A DNA stretch of 64,000 nucleotides from Lactuca virosa. Taxonomy: Eukaryota; Streptophyta; Magnoliopsida; Asterales; Asteraceae. The stretch spans positions 116,588,873 to 116,652,872 of the forward strand of contig CAKMRJ010005634.1 in assembly GCA_928212115.1 (NCBI GenBank). Direction: 5' to 3'. The position numbers and the translations under genes are program-made. Under the pieces are notes generated by a model. It searched no databases. It worked only from the letters and a program-made list of their open reading frames with translations, and was not told where the DNA came from. Below are positions 57,942 through 64,000 of the stretch, piece after piece. Position 1 is the stretch's first letter. Each line of letters opens with the position of its first letter.

Positions 57942-58854
57942 TTTTGCATGTCATCTTTAAGAGAAAAAGGATAAAAGAAATATACAGGTAAACTTTTCAT
58001 AAACATTTGAAAAACTCAACTGTACTTTTCAAATTTAATTTTTTAATTTTAAATTTTCAATAGTAGAATGTTGTATTTAAAAGAATATATATTTTTAATT
58101 TAATTTTTATTATGTAATTATTTTCTTCTTTTTCTATATTATTTCAATTATATAAATATTATATTTAAATAATAAAAACTAAAATGATATAGATGGTGTG
58201 GAGTAATATGTATTATCTAAAGTTTATGGCATGGTAATGGAGATAAGGTGAGTTGATTCTGAGATAATACTTTTACATGAATATGATAGTCTAGTAGTTG
58301 AAAACTAAAAAGTTGTGTGTAATTCCTAAACAAATAGATTTACATAATCATAGTTTTCATGTGGTCAAACCATCACCTTAAACTATCCTAGCCGTTAAAC
58401 CATTACATGGATCATTGTTTTTATATTATATTAGGTTAAACCATATACATCGATCGATGTAATATCATTTTTCTTTTAACTGTTATTTTAGTTTTTGCCA
58501 TCATTGTAATATCATTTTTCTTCTCCAATGTAGGAGTAGTCATTTGGCAGAAGCGTTGTCACTTAGATCGGCGGAAGTTATGGGTTTTAATCAGAAAATT
58601 TCTACTAACTTGGTGATATGAAATTCTAACCACTAACCTAAATGTTTAAAAATAGTTCAATAAATATTAATTAAATACTTGTTGACATATAATCAATGTA
58701 ATGAATCGGTTTTGTTAATTAAATATATTGGTCATTCATTTAATAGAATGAAATTAACAGTTTTCTATTTTTTTGAATTGGTTTTATTAATTAAATATAT
58801 TGGTTGTTCATTAAATATATTAAAATTAATAGTTTGATAATATACTTTTAACGA
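57939..58854. other. AT-rich spacer with a 72-bp duplication
   Basis: GAAT(C/T)GGTTTT(G/A)TTAATTAAA starts two adjacent units at 58703 and 58775. Nothing coding. Confidence 0.6.
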
Positions 58855-58975
58855 CACACGCACCCACTACTCTACTCATAAGTCTACACCTTTCATTCAT
58901 AATAGGACTTGAACTTCAACTTTTAGCTGATGTATACTTTTCCGTCAAGTACTTATACCATTAGGCCAAAATCCT
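58855..58975 (-). mobile_element. SINE-like element with tRNA-derived head
   Basis: On the minus strand an A box TGGCCTAATGGTA (58956-58968) and a B box GTTCAAGTCC (58905-58914) are 41 nt apart, typical of RNA polymerase III promoters. Downstream GTGGGTGCGTGTGTCG ends in a short T/A region. A tRNA pseudogene is the alternative. Confidence 0.5.
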
Positions 58976-58985
58976 TTTCGCAGTG

Positions 58986-59365
58986 ATTATATTGAATGGG
59001 TTAAAATTAAGATTTCTATAAGATATTGATAGTCATGCTAAATGTAATATCTTTTAGTTGTTTGTTGAAAAATGTATCAAAGAATAATAGAGTAAATCAT
59101 ACACATAAAAATATAATACTTAATATGGTTCGGTTAATGTAACTTATATGCATATGATATGAGGGAATATTCTTATACACGAACTTAAACGGAAATAAAC
59201 AATACAAATACAATCGAGATTGATGAAAAGATCATACAAAAGACCACACTTTAAATCCTATCTAGCAGCCCTTATTTATACATTGAGGATCACATAAAAC
59301 TTTAACGCATCAGACTCATCCATTCATAAGTAAATAAGTATTAATTTATGTAAACAACACATGTC
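58986..59365. other. Spacer without recognised gene
   Basis: Nothing supported up to the TSD of the solo LTR. Confidence 0.5.
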
Positions 59366-59370
59366 TGTTG

Positions 59371-60291
59371 TGTTGGAAATTATAGATGGTAGATTGCAAG
59401 TTGGCAAGTTTCCTCTATCCCATATTGGTGGGGGAAGAAACTTTTAATGGGTTTATAAGCTTATTCCCTTGATAGGCCAACAGAACCTTTAGTGGATCAA
59501 AGGAATGGGCCCAGCCCATGCGTGCGCCTAGCCTAGCCTAGCCTAGCACCAGCCGACGCCGCGAGTGCGCGATTTAGGCGCACTTTGCACTTCGCACGAC
59601 GCATCGGTCGCTGAAGAGCTTTTATTTTTGACAAGTTCGGGTCAAGCCGGTTTGACCGATCCGGTCAAATGGTTGACCGCCATTGACTTCGTGGAGGACA
59701 AGTCGGGACATTGTGGAAGGATCAGGAAACAACTTGCTTGGAGAGCAAGTCGTCGCCCTAGGGTTTCTAGGGGCCCGTTTCATGCCTTCTAGGGTTTCAA
59801 TACCTATAAATACTGCTCCCTAGGAGCCGTATTGACTACTCACGAGAATCAAAAGCTCTCTTCCTCTCCCAGTGTTTTTTCTTCCAGTTTTCGAGTATTC
59901 ATTTTGTGTTTATCGATTTCCAGTGCTGTTGGAAAATCGATAGATCTGCATTAAATCCTTGGATTTTACTTTGATGCTTACAGCCAGTAGAAGCGGAGTA
60001 AAAACCTTTAAGGACAGGAGCCCGATCCGTGCAGTTATTTCAAGTTCAAGATCAGTCATCGACTGGTCGGTTTTATTTTTTCTGTTTTCCGTTTAATTTC
60101 GTCCAACAACAGTACAGTCTTCTTCTACCTTTCTTATAATTAGATCTAATCAAGAAGGATTGATCTGGTTTCTGTACGAAACTTGGTAAACATATTAATA
60201 ATAATTGGATCTTTTATTCGCAACTAATCGATATTAATTCTCAATATTATTTGTCGGTTTCCTTGCACGTCTATTAGTTTGATTTTCAACA
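59371..60291 (+). repeat. Solo LTR, probably copia (921 bp)
   Basis: TGTTGGAAATT to GATTTTCAACA with TSD TGTTG at 59366-59370 and 60292-60296. TATA CCTATAAATACTG near 59802. No internal region. It contains CCTAG tandem units (59529-59546) and a GC-rich patch. The ORF at 59565-59792 is not a gene. Confidence 0.85.
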
Positions 60292-60296
60292 TGTTG

Positions 60297-60900
60297 CGCC
60301 ACTATTTATTTAGGTGTATGCAATATAATTGGTTAAAAGCCAAATAACCATTCTTCTTTTTTTTGTACACACTACACAAACGACTTCTTATTTTTGTCAA
60401 AATGGTGTTTCCTAATTCGCAGTCCCACAAATTTACATCTCTTCAAGTACACAACCTTCAGAATCAATTGTGATGGGGCAACCATCTTACTTATTTTTAT
60501 TCAGTTGAGTTCAACAGTTGCATATATATATAACTCAATTTTTTTCTTAAATATATGAACTTTTGACTTTATGTACATGGGCAGTTTTAGTATAGGGTCC
60601 ACAGTGACCCGTGCAACCCCTGATTTTTCCGCACGCAATGCAAAATTTCTTGAAGTTTTTTTTTCTATTATCGTGAAATTCTTGACTTTCTCATTACACC
60701 CTTACTATGAAATCATGTGTCTGCCCCTGTTTATGTAATGTTTTTGAACAGTTTATAATAAAATTCTTTAATTTTTTTCTTAAGGATTATATAAAAATCA
60801 ACTAAGCTATTAAAAAACGTATACGAAAGCTGACTTCACTAAACATAGTTAAGTGCTATACACAAACCATAGCCATCTTTGACAAGTTAAAGATTACCTA
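60297..60900. other. Spacer without recognised gene
   Basis: No feature supported. Confidence 0.5.
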
Positions 60901-60901
60901 A

Positions 60902-61597
60902 TCAAGAAACAAGTAGTTGATATACGTCTTCCCTTTTTATATGTGGTACCCAAACATAACTGTCAAGATACTCGATAGTTATATCAACATAATTTCTTCT
61001 ACGATTAAAATTCCCTATGATTTTAGCCTTTTTTCAAATGGGCCTTACAAAACAAGTTGGTCACCTTTATATTGGATAAGGAAATCATTATGCAATGTGA
61101 ATCCATAAACTATATCAAGAAAGGCGAGAGACATGACGTCTGACCCATGATTCACCCATCTCATACTCATCCATCACCCACACCTAACATATACCACCAG
61201 TGGCAACCCATGGCATCACACAAAGTTTACTGCCCTGAATTTCTAAAACATTAAAGTGTTTGGCATCTAGTAGAAAATCTGGAAGAGGAATCTTGTCGAA
61301 TGTCCCTGAATCCAAATTAGATGCCACTATCGTTTGTAGCTAACCCTCCCTATCAATATAACTAAGTCAATGAATATGGCCATGATGCCCATCTAAAAAA
61401 AATCCATCGTAACTATAAATCATTGTGAAGTGAGATGGGAAGCTTTGAGTAATTAACTTCTAGGAACCTTTTCTCATGTTATAAACCTTGACGGCAACCA
61501 CTCTTTAACGTCATGTGGTCCCCAAAACCTATAAGATTAACCACTTTGTAATCATTAGTGTTGGGGTCATGACCAAATCGTAAACTAAATACACGCC
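60902..61597 (-). pseudogene. F-box-associated domain pseudogene
   Basis: On the minus strand RVFSLRFGHDPNTNDYKVV is the diagnostic FBA segment. It continues with FTMIYSYDGFFLDGHHGHIH, ASNLDSGTFDKIPLPDFLLD, LEIQGSKLCVMPW and VWVMDEYEMGESWVRRHV, the usual beta-propeller-like order. The same frame runs over 120 codons with only three stops, then shifts near 61080; the tail TIEYLDSYVWVPHIKRED ends at a stop near 60902. No F-box motif is seen upstream. The role would be substrate recognition in an SCF ligase if it were alive. Confidence 0.7.
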
Positions 61598-61674
61598 AAC
61601 AATATCGAAACTAGAAATTAATCAAAAGATGGAAAAAGACAGAAGAGTTTAAACAACACAGAGATAAGGGTTCC

Positions 61675-64000
61675 TGTAACGACTAGAACTTTCCATTCCG
61701 TCACCAAGGTTAGTTTTCGTTATGTTTTCTTGTTAAGTTACCTCTTTGGTTGGTTAAAGTGAACTTTTAGGGGCAAAATATGCAAGGAAATGATACTTGA
61801 TCATATATATGGGTCATGTGGTCATTTTCTCACACTTTAGGGGGCTAGAATGAAAATTATCAAGTATTTAAGGAGGCTAAACCCAAAAATCCAAAAATCG
61901 CTTCATTTTGTAGCCACCAAACCCTAATTTGTAGCCTCCAAGTTCCTTTGAAGTGATTTAAGAAGTGGGGTTTCCATTCTTGAAGTTTTGGTGAAGTTCC
62001 AAGAAGGTGGTGTAGTGTTTTTGTTGTTTTTCGAGTGGGGATACGTCTAGTAGAGATCAAGTCTTCTTTCCTCCTTCATTCTCATGGAAATTCATCTTAT
62101 TTCCAGAGGTATAAATGAATTTCTTTCAATCCATCTCTATTTACAAGTCCTTGTCTTAATCCTTAAAGTATTTCATGATGTTTGTCAAAAGTTAGAAATT
62201 TGGACACAATTGTTGATCTGTTTTGCGAGGGAGGTAGAGCTCAATCTGGTCCAAATTAGAAAATGCCACAGAATGACTACATTGTAGGAAATCGAGTCTC
62301 ATTTCCAAAAAATCTGATAGCATCCCGTTTGGAGTTGTAGATTCTATTTTACGTTCAAAAACATTGAACATGGGTCACACTGTGAAAATTCAAAATATGA
62401 AACTTAGACTTTGTTTTATGTTTTGATTGCTTGCTTCTAATCTGGCTCTTATACAACCTTTTACGGTGCTTAGTGGTCACTTGGAGAGTGTCTTCCTCAA
62501 TTCATTGCTTCCCATAACTTTGGTTTGAGGTGACTCGTTCTTGTGGTTGTTTAAGTACATGTATGAGAATTTTGCATGGTTTAGTACAAGTATAAGGTCT
62601 AGATTGTTGTATGTGATGTTATAATATGAGTTTTATGTGATGTTTGGGTTCTGAATTTGTGATGAATTGTAGTAAAAAATAAATTATGGGAGCTTTTTTA
62701 TGCTAGACTCCTTAATATGGTTAATTTATGCATGAAAAGAGTGGTAGGTTCATGCTAGCGGTTAGGAATTTATTTGGTGTTAAATACGTGCATTTTTTCA
62801 TGATACAATTTTGTTACAACATCTTTTATATGGATCTAGGAATGCATGTTAGAAAGTATGTTTCTAAAATGTGTATTTCTTTACATGCTTATACATACGA
62901 TGTTATTTGGAAATATTGAGTATATACCTTTGAAGCATGACATGTGATGTAATATGCCTTGAATTAATAAATAAAATACAAGCATGATTACATAATGGTG
63001 TTGTCAAGGTGTTTGTATGACCCATGCGAGGGAATTAATTAATTATAAAAGTTATTAAAAATGGGGAAGACATATACTAGGGGTAAAAATGGTAGAAACC
63101 TAAAATTAGGTGCGTGTTCTATTAGATGTCGCGGTGGAAGGACATCGTTGGAGGAAAAGTTCTTAAGCGAAGTCGATTTCGAGTGGTTTTCTAGATAACC
63201 ATTTCAAAACATGGTTCTGGTGCATATAGTTATATTGGGACCGATGTGATGTTGGCTACTCGAAGACGCCAGATCAAGCATCACTTTTGGGTGGGGGTAT
63301 ACGTTCGAAAGTACCATAGTACCACCCTCAAACGACAACACATCGTGCTCGTACATGCAAAGTCAGACTAGTGAACATGGAGAACCAGGGACATTGTTGT
63401 CGGTGGGAGTCACGCCCTATTTAGTGCACTACGTCGTCAGGTTAAGTTAGTAGCAAAAGAGCTTATTCTTTGGGGTATTAACAGTATTACATTCCCAGGA
63501 TAATGAGGTACATTAAAAGTAATTAGTATGAAGAAAAACATATAATAATTACTACGTTGAAAATATACAGATTAATATATGTATTATATATTAAAAATAA
63601 CGATGATAAGTGGTGCTAACGATGTATAAATGATAATAAGTAATTACTGCTAAGTATAAAAGATGGCAATTACTCTCTGTATTGATAGTAATAAGCGATG
63701 TTTGTTGTTTGGTATGAATTGTTCGCATGACTAAACATATTGTACGAAGTATGTTTGTTACCATACCTATGTGTTGAGACTGACTCATTGTGTTGATGGT
63801 GGCACTTCTTTCTTTGCTTGTCGTTTTTGCCTTGCATTGGTACAAGTAGCATGATTTGATGGCATGGTGAGGTTGGGAGTCTTTTGGGTAGTTACTTATA
63901 ACATTACCGTAGTGATGATACCGGTTTGAGACATGTCAATGACATTTCCTTTACACTCATTTTTGGAACTTGTTTTGGTATCGGTTTTGAAAAATTTAAT
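61675..64000 (+). repeat. Probable gypsy-type LTR start, running off the window
   Basis: TGTAACGACTAG recalls the TGTAAC starts of the other gypsy LTRs, with a TATTTAAGG-type TATA (about 61864), a telobox AAACCCTAA (near 61919) and a C/T-rich tract at 62060. No partner LTR, primer site or coding region is in view. ORFs here match nothing known. Confidence 0.35.

Noticed and set aside
58855..58980. A functional tRNA gene
   Set aside because: A and B boxes are present but no cloverleaf with paired acceptor arms can be drawn.
59565..59792. A 75-codon gene
   Set aside because: It lies wholly inside the solo LTR 59371-60291.

Overview
This is a plant nuclear intergenic region made almost entirely of LTR retrotransposons, many of them nested. 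The chromovirus-type Ty3/gypsy elements, the BARE/Angela-like Ty1/copia elements, the AT-rich spacers with (TA)n arrays, the MITE-like repeats and the F-box-associated gene relics suggest a large dicot genome. The LTR styles make me think of Asteraceae (lettuce group), but that is an inference. I see no intact protein-coding host gene.

Layout. 1-4687: gypsy element E, plus strand, with long LTRs and a very short non-coding interior. 4688-10530: copia-related DNA on the plus strand (a coding-free internal region, an LTR, an RT/RNase H fragment, a second LTR). 10535-15987: copia element 2, minus strand, missing its 3' LTR, protease and zinc knuckle. 15988-37488: a datable nest. Old gypsy C (integrase fragment on the left, LTR on the right) is split by solo LTR B (TSD ATATG) and by gypsy A (16894-33184, TSD TGCAC). 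Gypsy A is itself split by copia element 3 (18807-26516, minus strand, TSD TGTAT). 37489-40505: spacer with a 3-unit repeat, a MITE-like end pair, a C/T-rich block and a G17 run. 40506-51195: gypsy D, minus strand, TSD AGCAT, carrying a copia fragment (about 45694-48531). 51196-64000: AT-rich spacer with (TA)n arrays, a foldback repeat, MITE-like elements, a SINE-like tRNA head, two F-box-associated pseudogenes in opposite orientation, a solo LTR with TSD TGTTG (59371-60291), and a probable LTR start at 61675 running off the window.

Most interesting signals. (1) The 5' leaders of the copia elements carry paired hairpins with the same 22-nt loop, containing the self-complementary octamer GGTTAACC, on different 7-bp stems. 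One stem shows a compensatory double change between two elements. This looks like an RNA dimerisation or packaging element. (2) Five gypsy LTR families share a strong GTGAGT-type splice donor and a polypyrimidine-CAG acceptor flanking a family-specific minisatellite, as if each LTR carried its own 5'-UTR intron. (3) The LTRs share a promoter design: family-specific CG-centred near-palindromes, an inverted telobox pair (AAACCCTAA/TTAGGGTTT), then a TATA box. All reading was by eye, so boundaries without a TSD are approximate.
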